This document shows positions 8,636 to 16,049 of a stretch of DNA of 59,503 bases, one piece after another. Under the pieces are notes generated by a model. The model saw only the letters and a list, made by a program, of their open reading frames with translations. It had not been told where the DNA came from and ran no database searches. The translations under genes were made by a program, and so were the position numbers. Where the stretch lies: positions 1 to 59,503 of the forward strand of contig DIXT01000020.1 in assembly GCA_002436085.1 (NCBI GenBank). The letters run 5' to 3'. Numbering within the stretch: position 1 is the first letter of the stretch; each line of letters starts with the position of its first letter. This DNA comes from Anaerolineaceae bacterium UBA6073 (GTDB lineage Bacteria; Chloroflexota; Anaerolineae; Anaerolineales; Anaerolineaceae).

Positions 8636-8642
8636 CTCCGAA

Positions 8643-8670
8643 AAGTATACCTGTTTTTGCAGGTATACTT
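8643..8670. promoter_or_regulatory. Palindrome with TATACT boxes in the divergent yhhQ/rsmE promoter region
   Basis: AAGTATACCTG (8643-8653) and CAGGTATACTT (8660-8670) form a perfect 11-bp inverted repeat with a 6-nt centre, filling most of the 44-bp gap between the two divergent genes. Each arm carries TATACT in the outward direction, 8-10 nt from the start codon it faces, so both arms could be -10 boxes. No good -35 hexamer is visible. It could also be a repressor operator that controls both genes together. Confidence 0.5.
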
Positions 8671-8679
8671 ATTTTCACG

Positions 8680-9432
8680 ATGCAGCGTTTTTTTGTAAAC
8701 CCAGAAGCAGTTCAGAATGGTCAAGTACGTTTTCCGGAGGCGGCTGCCCGCCAGATGGAAAAGGTGCTGCGTCTGGACCTCCATAACGATGAGGTTCTGG
8801 TATTGGACAACAGCGGCAAAAGCTATCTTGTCCGCCTGAGCGGCAGGCAAGGCAACGTTCTCTTCGGAGAGGTTGAGCAGGTCCAGGAAACGGATGAGCG
8901 GGCAGCATTTCAGCTGGAGCTGGGCTTTAGCCTGACGAAGCGTGAAAAAGTGGAATTGATTTTGCAAAAAGGGACGGAGCTCGGGGTCAGCGCCTTCAGA
9001 CCGTTTGTCTCGGATCGCAGCCTGGACCGCAACCTGAAGCTGGATGACGCCAAACGGGAACGCTGGAGCGCGATTATCCGCGAAGCCGCCGAACAATCTC
9101 ATCGGACGCGCTTGCCTGCGATTTTTTCTCCGCAGATTTTCAAAGATGTGCTCGTTGGCTTTCCACAGGAGAGCACCCGCTTGATTGCCTGGGAAGGAAC
9201 CGCACCGGAACTGCAGTTGAATCCTGCATGGTTCAGCACCAGCGAGGGGTGTAATTCCGGGGGGGCGAGTCTGGTGATAGGTCCTGAGGGCGGTTTCAGC
9301 GCGGAGGAAGTAAGCCTGGCTGAAAGCGCGGGCTTCCGGCAGTTTTCGCTTGGGCGGAACGTGCTGCGCATGGAAACAGCCTGCCTGGCTGCTTGCGCTT
9401 TGTGCGCGCACTATCTAGAAACTGGCTGTTAA
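8680..9432 (+). CDS. rsmE: 16S rRNA (uracil-1498-N3)-methyltransferase RsmE
   Basis: RsmE methylates N3 of U1498, a base in the decoding centre of the small ribosomal subunit. The protein is 250 aa, typical length. It has an N-terminal PUA-like domain beginning MQRFFV, then a SPOUT (knotted) methyltransferase domain with ELILQKGTELGV near residue 90, IREAAEQSHRT near residue 135, LVIGPEGGFSAEE and LGRNVLRMETA at the C-terminal knot. ATG 8680 gives the standard N-terminus; the frame is open further upstream but would run into the opposite gene. The stop codon shares its bases with that of the convergent rsmF-like gene. Confidence 0.93.
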   Translation: MQRFFVNPEAVQNGQVRFPEAAARQMEKVLRLDLHNDEVLVLDNSGKSYLVRLSGRQGNVLFGEVEQVQETDERAAFQLELGFSLTKREKVELILQKGTELGVSAFRPFVSDRSLDRNLKLDDAKRERWSAIIREAAEQSHRTRLPAIFSPQIFKDVLVGFPQESTRLIAWEGTAPELQLNPAWFSTSEGCNSGGASLVIGPEGGFSAEEVSLAESAGFRQFSLGRNVLRMETACLAACALCAHYLETGC

Positions 9433-10898
9433 GGCGAGAGGATCGCGCGGGAGGGCAGCAAGTTTCGCAGCCGCCCGGGAAGGTTTTTACCCGCGCCCAG
9501 GTTTCTGCCTTCCATATCGCGCAGGGCCACGATGCTGCTTTTCCGGCAGCCCGCCACGTCGGCGCCGCGGATATCTGAACCCTGCAGCCACTGGCGTTCC
9601 AATTCCTGTGGAATAACCCATACATTGCTGCTGAAATTGTCCCCGAAGCGGCTGATCATTTCCGTGGATAGTTCAAAATCCGGACCGCTCCATTTTCCAA
9701 AGGGGAATCCAAACGCGTAATATGGCAGGTCAGAAAAGCGGCGCAGATATTGTTCGGGAAGCAGGTAGAACTGCTGGTCCCTGCGGTAGGGCAGAAGCTT
9801 GCGCTTTTCAAATTCGTCGCGGAAGTCAAAGCTGTACAGGTCCTGCAGCCTGTCAAGCAGCGCTGCCAGGTCTTTGGTCTCAAGGCGCTCCAGGCCTGTT
9901 TTGCTGAAAGGACGGGAAGGCGGCGCCTGACGGGACAAAGCGAGCGGCGCGGTTTTGACGAGTTTCGCGGCGAAAAAGCCGTTCGTGCCCGCCAGGTGCG
10001 GCCAAAGGCGCAGGCTTAGGGCGGTCTGTGGGTCGTATTCGCGGCCATCAAAACGGGTTAGCCCAGGCGTCTTAAGCATAGAGAGAGGGCTGGGCTCCAG
10101 TCGGGCGGTGCCCGGGTGCTTTTCCAGAAAATCGCTCAGGACAGCCTCGTCCTCTTCCGGGGCGAGCGTGCATGTGGAGTAGACAATCTCCGCGCCGATG
10201 CGTGCCGCGCTGACAGCGGACTCGAGCAGCGCGGACTGCCGGGCAGCCAGGCGCTCGCGTTCTCCGGGGGTTATCGGGCGGAACGGGTGACTGGCGGAAA
10301 CGCGCAAGCCTTCCATGCTGCAGGGCGCGTCCAACAGTACGCGGTCAAATGTCTCTGGGAACCACGCGCCAAGCTTCTCGCCGGGGAAATTGGTAACAGC
10401 CGTGTTGGCAGCGCCCCAACTGAGCAGGACAACCCGCAGCGCTTGCAGGCGGCCAGCGCTGGAGTCGTTGGCGAGCACCAGGTTGGCGTCGTCAATGCTT
10501 TCGACAAGTTGGGTCGTTTTTCCTCCTGGTGAGGCGGCCATATCCAAGGTCAGCCCATCCGACGGAAGCGCGGAAAACAGGGAAACTGGCAGGATGGAAG
10601 CGGCATCCTGGATATAGTAATATCCGAAGCGGTGCTCGATGGTCTGACCGGGAGGTGTTTCGGCGGAAGAAATCTGCCAGGCGTTGGACGCAAAGGGGAT
10701 GGGTTTTGCCTGCCAGGAATAGCGTTCACTCCAACGCGCGAAGGCTGGCTGAGGGTTGGGGTTCTTGAGCAGGTTCACGCGCACGGCGCTTTCCGCGGGT
10801 TGGTTAATAACTTCGAAGAGCCGTGCGTAGTCTTCTGCCGGGAGGTACTCTTTATAGCGTTCCACGGCGCTGAGGGTCGGGTCGGCGGGAGTGTTCAT
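9429..10898 (-). CDS. rsmF: RsmF-like 16S rRNA (cytosine-C5)-methyltransferase (NOL1/NOP2/Sun family)
   Basis: This 489 aa protein should make 5-methylcytosine in 16S rRNA. E. coli RsmF acts at C1407, and the related Thermus enzyme acts at C1400, C1404 and C1407. The SAM-binding motif DMAASPGGKTTQL is at residues 119-131. Cys193 in DAPCS and the catalytic Cys243 in STCTL are both present. The C-terminal third looks like the RNA-binding PUA-type region of RsmF, which separates it from RsmB. It is the last gene of a five-gene operon and its GTG/ATG overlaps the preceding stop by 4 bp. The exact target cytosine cannot be read from the sequence. Confidence 0.9.
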   Translation of the reverse strand: MNTPADPTLSAVERYKEYLPAEDYARLFEVINQPAESAVRVNLLKNPNPQPAFARWSERYSWQAKPIPFASNAWQISSAETPPGQTIEHRFGYYYIQDAASILPVSLFSALPSDGLTLDMAASPGGKTTQLVESIDDANLVLANDSSAGRLQALRVVLLSWGAANTAVTNFPGEKLGAWFPETFDRVLLDAPCSMEGLRVSASHPFRPITPGERERLAARQSALLESAVSAARIGAEIVYSTCTLAPEEDEAVLSDFLEKHPGTARLEPSPLSMLKTPGLTRFDGREYDPQTALSLRLWPHLAGTNGFFAAKLVKTAPLALSRQAPPSRPFSKTGLERLETKDLAALLDRLQDLYSFDFRDEFEKRKLLPYRRDQQFYLLPEQYLRRFSDLPYYAFGFPFGKWSGPDFELSTEMISRFGDNFSSNVWVIPQELERQWLQGSDIRGADVAGCRKSSIVALRDMEGRNLGAGKNLPGRLRNLLPSRAILSP

Positions 10899-11728
10899 TC
10901 CTGGGTTTGTCCCTTCCGGATGATGAACAGCAGTTCATCCGCCACCTGAAGTCTTTCGACTTCCCAGCCGCGGCCGGCGCAGGCTTTATCAATCAGCTGG
11001 GTATGGTAAGTGACGAGGGTATGGTGCCCGCTCAGGTCCGCGGCAGGCAGGCTGACAAGCAGCAGAGGCGCTCTTATCGCTGCAAAGAAGGGTCCATTAC
11101 AGCCGGGCAAACGCTTCTCAAAACGATGTGCTTCCTTGAAGAAAAAGGCGCAGTCCGCTTCTTCCTGAGGCGGCTCAGCCAGAATATCCTGATGGATTAC
11201 TCGCGCATTGGGATAACGCAGCCTAAAGAATTGGCCGAGGAAGTCCAGGCGGGGTTTGTGGATGTCGTATGCAAAGAAGTTTACCGCCTCCGGGAGCTTC
11301 AGCCAGGGCAGGATCAGCGGGTCCAGCGCGCAAGCCAGGTCTAAAATGGTGCCAGGGGAGCCGATGTTTTCGCGCAGAACCCCACAAAAGGCATCTAAAT
11401 GGGCGAGCCTTTCCCGTGTGGAGGCGTGTTTGGCCATGACGCTGGCAGCCCACTGCTTTTCCTGCTCCGGGCTTGGGTTAGCCTCGAAAAAAGTGAACAT
11501 CCGTTTGGTTTCGGCAGGGTAATCGATTTCCTCCAGGTACGGCGCGACGATATTGTGCAATTTCTTCCGGAATGCAGCATTGATTTCAGCCGTGCTGCCG
11601 CCTTTGGCAGCCTGGTCCACCAGGATCTGGCGCAGCATGCTTTCGGGCAGGTCCAGTTCGCGGTATTTGCGCGATGCCCGTGCTTCCGCGATGATTTTTG
11701 CAGCCTGGCTCTCATCCATGATGCTCAC
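10895..11728 (-). CDS. Diverged paralogue of the Arm/Rmt (FmrO) 16S rRNA methyltransferase family
   Basis: This 277 aa protein is clearly related to its upstream neighbour and to ArmA/RmtB. It keeps the N-terminal SRKYREL element, the HASTRERL motif (101-108) that is closest to RmtB, and an acidic DLAC SAM-motif start at 130-133. It has changed where the family is most conserved. The glycine of the ACGLNP motif is Ala134, the asparagine is Asp136, and the basic KSLGGREKGM RNA-contact segment is replaced by a stretch without its lysines and arginine (229-238). It may have a new target, form a heterodimer with its partner, or be a catalytically dead regulator. GTG 11728 overlaps the upstream TGA; ATG 11719 is an alternative start. 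Confidence 0.8.
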   Translation of the reverse strand: MSIMDESQAAKIIAEARASRKYRELDLPESMLRQILVDQAAKGGSTAEINAAFRKKLHNIVAPYLEEIDYPAETKRMFTFFEANPSPEQEKQWAASVMAKHASTRERLAHLDAFCGVLRENIGSPGTILDLACALDPLILPWLKLPEAVNFFAYDIHKPRLDFLGQFFRLRYPNARVIHQDILAEPPQEEADCAFFFKEAHRFEKRLPGCNGPFFAAIRAPLLLVSLPAADLSGHHTLVTYHTQLIDKACAGRGWEVERLQVADELLFIIRKGQTQE

Positions 11729-12537
11729 CGGGAGAGGAGGAAAACCATCTCATTGGGGAAGTCGAATTCCCGCACGCGGAAAGGTGTGCCTTCCATAAGG
11801 CGGGAAAATTGCTGTGTGTAGGTCCGGCGCATGCCTTTTTCTCTGCCTCCCAGGCTTTTGGCGGGGTAGGAAACCAGGATATGGTCGGCGTTTAGCTCTG
11901 CCAACAAGCGCGGTCCCAGGCTTTTATCCAGTTGGTCCAGGCAAGGCAGTGTTTTTAGCAGGATGGCAAGCCGGACCTTTTGCTGCGGGACGCAGGCGCT
12001 CAGGTCGCAGGGGACAGCTTTACCCTGTGTGCCGGAGGCAGCAAAGAATTGGTTCAGGAAGGCCAGCATTGGCAGGACAACGTCGCAGGCGTAGTAAGTG
12101 CAGCCAGCTGCCAGCGGCATCCACGGCAGCGCCATCGGGTTAAGCCCGCAAGCCAGGTCCAGGACAGAGTCTACGGGTGAGATATCCGCTAGAGCGGTCC
12201 TGAAGAATTGCTCGATGTAAGGCAGGCGTTCTGCGGTAGAGTTGTGCAGGCGCATCACCCGTTGGCAAAAAGCCTGCAGTTCCTGCGTATTATCCGGCGG
12301 TATGGATTTTAAAATATCCGCCCACTTCGCGTAGTTTATGTCTGGGGCGAGGAACGCGCCGGTTACCTGGTGCAGTCGCGTACGGGCAGCTTTCAGCGCG
12401 CTTTTGTAGTCCGCGCGCTTTTCCAGTTCTTCGGCAGCAATGCGTTCCACCAGGCTGGGGGTTATTTGCGCGTACTTGGGGCTGGTAGTGATTGCCTGAA
12501 CCAGATTATTGAGGTCCTCAGGAGTGTAGGGGCTCAT
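11725..12537 (-). CDS. ArmA/RmtB-like 16S rRNA (guanine-1405-N7)-methyltransferase homologue
   Basis: Known members of this family (FmrO, Sgm, ArmA, RmtB) place a methyl group on N7 of G1405 in 16S rRNA and so block 4,6-disubstituted deoxystreptamine aminoglycosides. The 270 aa protein matches along its length: SPKYAQI near residue 19, AARTRLH at 50-56 exactly as I recall it in RmtB, HNSTAERL at 98-105, the SAM motif DLACGLNP at 127-134, ILLKTLP at 192-198, the basic SYPAKSLGGREKGM segment at 223-236, and PNEMVFL near the end. The catalytic and RNA-binding hallmarks look intact. It lies inside a coupled operon of rRNA and tRNA modification genes, not beside mobile elements, so it looks like resident housekeeping DNA. 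The assignment rests on remembered family sequences. Confidence 0.85.
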   Translation of the reverse strand: MSPYTPEDLNNLVQAITTSPKYAQITPSLVERIAAEELEKRADYKSALKAARTRLHQVTGAFLAPDINYAKWADILKSIPPDNTQELQAFCQRVMRLHNSTAERLPYIEQFFRTALADISPVDSVLDLACGLNPMALPWMPLAAGCTYYACDVVLPMLAFLNQFFAASGTQGKAVPCDLSACVPQQKVRLAILLKTLPCLDQLDKSLGPRLLAELNADHILVSYPAKSLGGREKGMRRTYTQQFSRLMEGTPFRVREFDFPNEMVFLLSR

Positions 12538-13612
12538 CGCGCAGCTGCTCTATCAGACGGGTCATGAAACGCAGGTTATGTTGGGTTGCCAGGCGGAAAT
12601 AGGCGCTGTCCTGCATGCGGTAAAGGTGGCTGAGATATGCCAGGCTGTAATGCTGGCAGGCAGGACAGTCACAGCCGGGGGATATCGGTTCCTGGCTGCG
12701 CATATACTTTTCATCGTTCACGTAACGGAAAGCAAACCAATCCGTCCCTTTACCAGGGATCGCGCTGGGGGAGGTCAGCGCGTAGAGCCGGCCGTGGCGC
12801 GCGTCGCGGGTCGGCATAGCGCAATCGAACATTTCGTAGCCCATGCGGTAACAGGCGGCCACGCTGACCGGATGGCCGATGCCGAGCGCGTGGATGGGAA
12901 ACTGGCGGGGTACCACCGAACGGGTGAATTCCAGAATATCCGTAAGCAGATTGGACTGGTCATCCAGCGGCCAACCGCCGAAACCAAACCCGTCAAAGCC
13001 TTGTTCCAGCAAGGCCTCCGCACAGATTTTACGCAGTTCCGGGTAGCCGCCGCCTTGAATGACACCGAAAATTAGCGGCCTGCTTTCCGGGTCCATTTTG
13101 CGGGAAGCAAGCTGGCTCTCATAAGCAGCTTTGGCGCGCTTTGCCCATTGGATGGTGCGGGTAACTGAAAGCTGCTGCTCCTCGAAGGGGGCATCCACAT
13201 GCGTGCAGTCATCCAGGCAAATGAGAATATCAGATCCGTATCCAAACTGGAGCTGGATGCTTTTTTCAGGCGTCAGAATTAATTTGCGGGCTGAGACTTC
13301 GGGGCGGAAGATAATCCCATTTTCGCCAAGGCTGCCGAACTTAGCATTCTGGCGGATGAGGGAATAGGCCTGGAAGCCGCCGGAGTCCGTCATAATGACG
13401 CCGTCCCAGGCTGCCATGCTGTGCAAGCCGCCGAGGGTCTGAATAACCGACGAGCCCGGCTTTTGCATGAGGTGAAAAGCGTTCATCATCAGCGCTTCAA
13501 CGCCCACCTCGCGCAGATCCGCGCTGGTGAGGCTGCGGACGTATCCATAGGTCGCGTCCGGCAAAAAAGCTGGCAGCGCCAACTCGCGGCCGTGAACTTT
13601 CAGTGTGCTCAT
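12518..13612 (-). CDS. tgt: tRNA-guanine transglycosylase (Tgt-like), with an unusual specificity loop
   Basis: Tgt exchanges guanine at tRNA position 34 for a 7-deazaguanine in the queuosine pathway. The 364 aa protein has the proton-transfer aspartate in MTDSGGFQ (Asp76), the nucleophile Asp263 in FDCAMPTRDARHGR, FGVIQGG near residue 183, and a C-terminal zinc site Cys314, Cys316, Cys319 and His345. The usual substrate-loop GGLAVGE is replaced by FGGWPLDD at 211-218, and the N-terminal NTYHL motif reads NAFHL. The preferred base may therefore differ from preQ1. The start overlaps the rsmI2 stop by 4 bp and the end overlaps the next gene by 20 bp. The transporter YhhQ lies 4 kb away. Confidence 0.85.
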   Translation of the reverse strand: MSTLKVHGRELALPAFLPDATYGYVRSLTSADLREVGVEALMMNAFHLMQKPGSSVIQTLGGLHSMAAWDGVIMTDSGGFQAYSLIRQNAKFGSLGENGIIFRPEVSARKLILTPEKSIQLQFGYGSDILICLDDCTHVDAPFEEQQLSVTRTIQWAKRAKAAYESQLASRKMDPESRPLIFGVIQGGGYPELRKICAEALLEQGFDGFGFGGWPLDDQSNLLTDILEFTRSVVPRQFPIHALGIGHPVSVAACYRMGYEMFDCAMPTRDARHGRLYALTSPSAIPGKGTDWFAFRYVNDEKYMRSQEPISPGCDCPACQHYSLAYLSHLYRMQDSAYFRLATQHNLRFMTRLIEQLRDEPLHS

Positions 13613-14316
13613 GGTCCGCCGAACTGCTTTCTCTGCGGCCGGTCCAGAATCAGGATGAACTCCGCCTTGCGGTTATTGGTCTGCTGGATAACTTCCTCGA
13701 TAGTCCCCAGATAAATCCTTTCACCGGGGAGCGTCAGGTCGCAAGCCAGGAAGACGCGCTGCTTCTTACCAAACGCCTGTTGTATTTCAAGCAGCAGCTT
13801 GCTCAGGCGATAAGGCGTGTCCATCAGGATGATAGGTTGGTCCGAACGGCTCAGGCGGGTCATGGCGCTTTGGCGCTGGTCGGTTTTTGGCGGCAAAAAG
13901 CCGGCGAATTGAAATTGCTCCAGATTAAAAGGGCATACCGACATGGCTGCAATCAGGGAGGATGCGCCCGGAACGGGGACAACCTGGATGTTCATTTCAG
14001 CGAGCAGCACCAGCAGCTGCCGGCCCGGGTCGGAAAAAACCGGCGTGCCGCAGTCCGAAACCAGCGCCAGCGATTGCCCTTGCATGAGTAGAACCAGGAT
14101 GTCCTGTATCATGCTGCTCTCGTTGTGTTCGTTAAGCTCTATTAGCGGCTTGTCAATTCCCAGCTCTTTGAGCAAACGCGCGCCGTTCTTGCGCTCCTCG
14201 CAGACGACGGCGTCTGCGCTTGAAAGCACGTCCACGGCGCGGCGGGAGATATCCGCGGAATTCCCAATCGGAGTGGCGACCACATATAGTTTTCCAGCTA
14301 TAGGTTTATCGGGCAT
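13609..14316 (-). CDS. RsmI-family ribose 2'-O-methyltransferase, copy 2
   Basis: This 235 aa protein has the RsmI fold and motif order: VVATPIGNSADISRRAVD at the N-terminus, CEERKNGARLLKELGI where RsmI has SEDTR, and VSDCGTPVFSDPGR near residue 75. The changed SEDTR motif suggests a different substrate or a different partner nucleotide than the copy at 7225-7920. ATG 14316 follows AGAGAGG by 9 nt; the TTG at 14325 sits directly on the ribosome binding site and is unlikely. It is the first gene of the five-gene minus-strand operon rsmI2-tgt-Arm/Rmt-paralogue-rsmF. Its target could again be C1402 or a nearby residue. Confidence 0.82.
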   Translation of the reverse strand: MPDKPIAGKLYVVATPIGNSADISRRAVDVLSSADAVVCEERKNGARLLKELGIDKPLIELNEHNESSMIQDILVLLMQGQSLALVSDCGTPVFSDPGRQLLVLLAEMNIQVVPVPGASSLIAAMSVCPFNLEQFQFAGFLPPKTDQRQSAMTRLSRSDQPIILMDTPYRLSKLLLEIQQAFGKKQRVFLACDLTLPGERIYLGTIEEVIQQTNNRKAEFILILDRPQRKQFGGP

Positions 14317-14391
14317 CAATAACAACCTCTCTCATAAGCGTTGATTATATAACAAGCCCTTGAGAATGGACGCGCAGCAAATATGGGATAA

Positions 14392-14440
14392 TACTGCCAT
14401 TCGGCAGCACAGGTACTGCCATTCGGCAGCACAGGTACTG
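14392..14440 (+). repeat. 22-bp tandem repeat before murJ
   Basis: The 22-bp unit starting TACTGCCATTCGGCAG occurs at 14392-14413 and again at 14414-14435, followed by TACTG at the start of a third unit. Each unit contains CTGCC...GGCAG, a 5-bp stem with a 4-nt loop. The repeat fills the gap between the divergent rsmI2 and murJ genes and could be a protein-binding array or slippage-prone DNA in the promoter region. Confidence 0.7.
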
Positions 14441-14484
14441 CTTATGGGACAATACCGGTACTGTCAATCAAGTTGCGAGGAATG

Positions 14485-16026
14485 ATGAAGAATATTAGTC
14501 GCCTGACAAAAGTTTCCCTGCTCCTGGCAGTGTTCTTTTCGCTGGATAAACTGCTGGGCGTTGCCCGTCAGATGCTTGTCTCGCGCCAGTTTGGGCTTTC
14601 GGCTGAATTGGATGTGTTTAACGCCGCGAATAATCTACCGGATATGCTCTTCATGCTCATTTCGGGCGGGGCGCTGGCGATTGCCTTCATTCCGGTGCTA
14701 ACAGAGGTCCTGTCCAAGGAAGGGCGCGAAAAAGCCTGGGCGCTGTTTTCCAACATCCTCAACATCGCTTTCCTGCTTATCGCGGCTATGGCAGTTCTTA
14801 TTGCAATATTCGCTGGACCGCTGGTGAGCGGGAACCTCGGGATTGCCCCGGGTTTCAGCAGCGCGCAAATGCTGCTGACGATCAAACTGCTGCGCTTAAA
14901 TCTGATCGCGACGCTGATTTTTTCGCTCAGCGGGTTGGTGATGGCCGGGCTGCAGGCAAACCAGCACTTTTTATTCCCTGCGCTTGCGCCAATTTTCTAT
15001 GATTTCGGGCAAATTTTTGGCGTGCTCATCCTCGCGCCTGCCGAGCCCTACCGGATTGGTTCGCTGACCCTGCCAGCTATGGGCCTGGGTATCGAGGGAA
15101 TGGTCTACGGGGTCATATTGGGCGCGGTCCTGCATTTGCTCATTCAGGTGCCCGGTCTCGTTAAATATCAGTTCCACTGGCAGCCGCGCGCGGACCTGAA
15201 CGACCCTGATACGCGCAAAGTCTTGCGTATGATGGGTCCGCGCCTGCTTAGCATGCTATTCATCCAGCTTATCTTCCTGGCGCAGGACAATTTCGCCTCC
15301 AGGCTGGCGACCGGGTCCGTGACGGCGCTGACCTACGGCTGGTGGATCATGCAGGTGCCGGAGACCTTGATTGGCACGGCGATCGCCACGGCAGTTTTGC
15401 CGACCCTGGCAGAATTGTTCAGCCAGCAGGCATTTTCGCAGCTAAGAGCGAAAATTGAGCGCGCCGGACAGGTGATGTTGGCACTGACGATTCCAATTGC
15501 TGTGATTGCCGGGATTGTCATCCAACCCCTCATCCAGCTGCTCCTCGGCCTTGAACCCGCGGACACAGCCCGGGTTGTCCTGGTGACTCAGGTTTTCCTG
15601 CTTGGCATCAGCGGGCATTCTTTGGTGGAATTGTTTGTCAGGTCTTTCTACGCCATGCAAAAGCCCAAATATCCGCTGATTCTTTCGGCTGGCACGCTGT
15701 TGGTTTACCTGGGCGCGGGCTGGCTGCTTTCTGCCCATTTCGAGGCGGCCGGCATTGCTGCCGCGAATACGCTGGCATACACACTCCAGGCACTGGTGCT
15801 GTTCATCCTTCTGAATAAAGTTCTATCAGACAAGCTGGAACTGCTTTCCACGTTCGCCCAGGCTGCGCTGGCAGCGCTGCTGGGCGGAGCGGCTGCCTGG
15901 CTGGTGATGCGTTTTGCGCCCATTCCTGGCGGTGCGCTCGTGAGCGCATTTGCCGCCGGGCTGCTGGGACTTTTGCCTGCGGCGCTGGTTCTACGCAAGG
16001 AATTGCGCGCCCTGACCAGCTTGTAA
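14485..16026 (+). CDS. murJ: Lipid II flippase MurJ (MviN family)
   Basis: MurJ moves lipid-linked peptidoglycan precursor across the cytoplasmic membrane. The 513 aa protein is hydrophobic throughout, with about 14 predicted membrane helices by eye. It has the MOP-superfamily N-terminal pattern LDKLLGVARQMLVSRQFG near residue 20, FNAANNLPDML near residue 43, and basic residues lining the first half (several Arg in TM regions) as in known MurJ. I chose ATG 14485, which has CGAGGA 5 nt upstream; ATG 14482 and TTG 14473 are alternatives. The next gene has its own promoter. Confidence 0.9.
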   Translation: MKNISRLTKVSLLLAVFFSLDKLLGVARQMLVSRQFGLSAELDVFNAANNLPDMLFMLISGGALAIAFIPVLTEVLSKEGREKAWALFSNILNIAFLLIAAMAVLIAIFAGPLVSGNLGIAPGFSSAQMLLTIKLLRLNLIATLIFSLSGLVMAGLQANQHFLFPALAPIFYDFGQIFGVLILAPAEPYRIGSLTLPAMGLGIEGMVYGVILGAVLHLLIQVPGLVKYQFHWQPRADLNDPDTRKVLRMMGPRLLSMLFIQLIFLAQDNFASRLATGSVTALTYGWWIMQVPETLIGTAIATAVLPTLAELFSQQAFSQLRAKIERAGQVMLALTIPIAVIAGIVIQPLIQLLLGLEPADTARVVLVTQVFLLGISGHSLVELFVRSFYAMQKPKYPLILSAGTLLVYLGAGWLLSAHFEAAGIAAANTLAYTLQALVLFILLNKVLSDKLELLSTFAQAALAALLGGAAAWLVMRFAPIPGGALVSAFAAGLLGLLPAALVLRKELRALTSL

Positions 16027-16040
16027 GGCTGGAGTATAAT
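16012..16040 (+). promoter_or_regulatory. Promoter of the TPR-like membrane protein gene
   Basis: CTGACC (16012-16017), a 17-bp spacer and TATAAT (16035-16040) lie in the end of murJ and the short gap after it. The start codon at 16050 is only 9 nt beyond the -10 box, so the transcript would have almost no 5' leader. Confidence 0.5.
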
Positions 16041-16049
16041 GTCCTTATT

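Noticed and set aside
11725..12537. A recently acquired resistance gene on a mobile element.
   Set aside because: No transposase, integrase or inverted repeat flanks it, and it overlaps housekeeping genes on both sides.
12518..13612. DpdA-type DNA deazaguanine transglycosylase, part of a DNA-modification defence system.
   Set aside because: The tRNA-type zinc site and the FDCAMPTRDARHGR motif are present, and no dpd partner genes are nearby.
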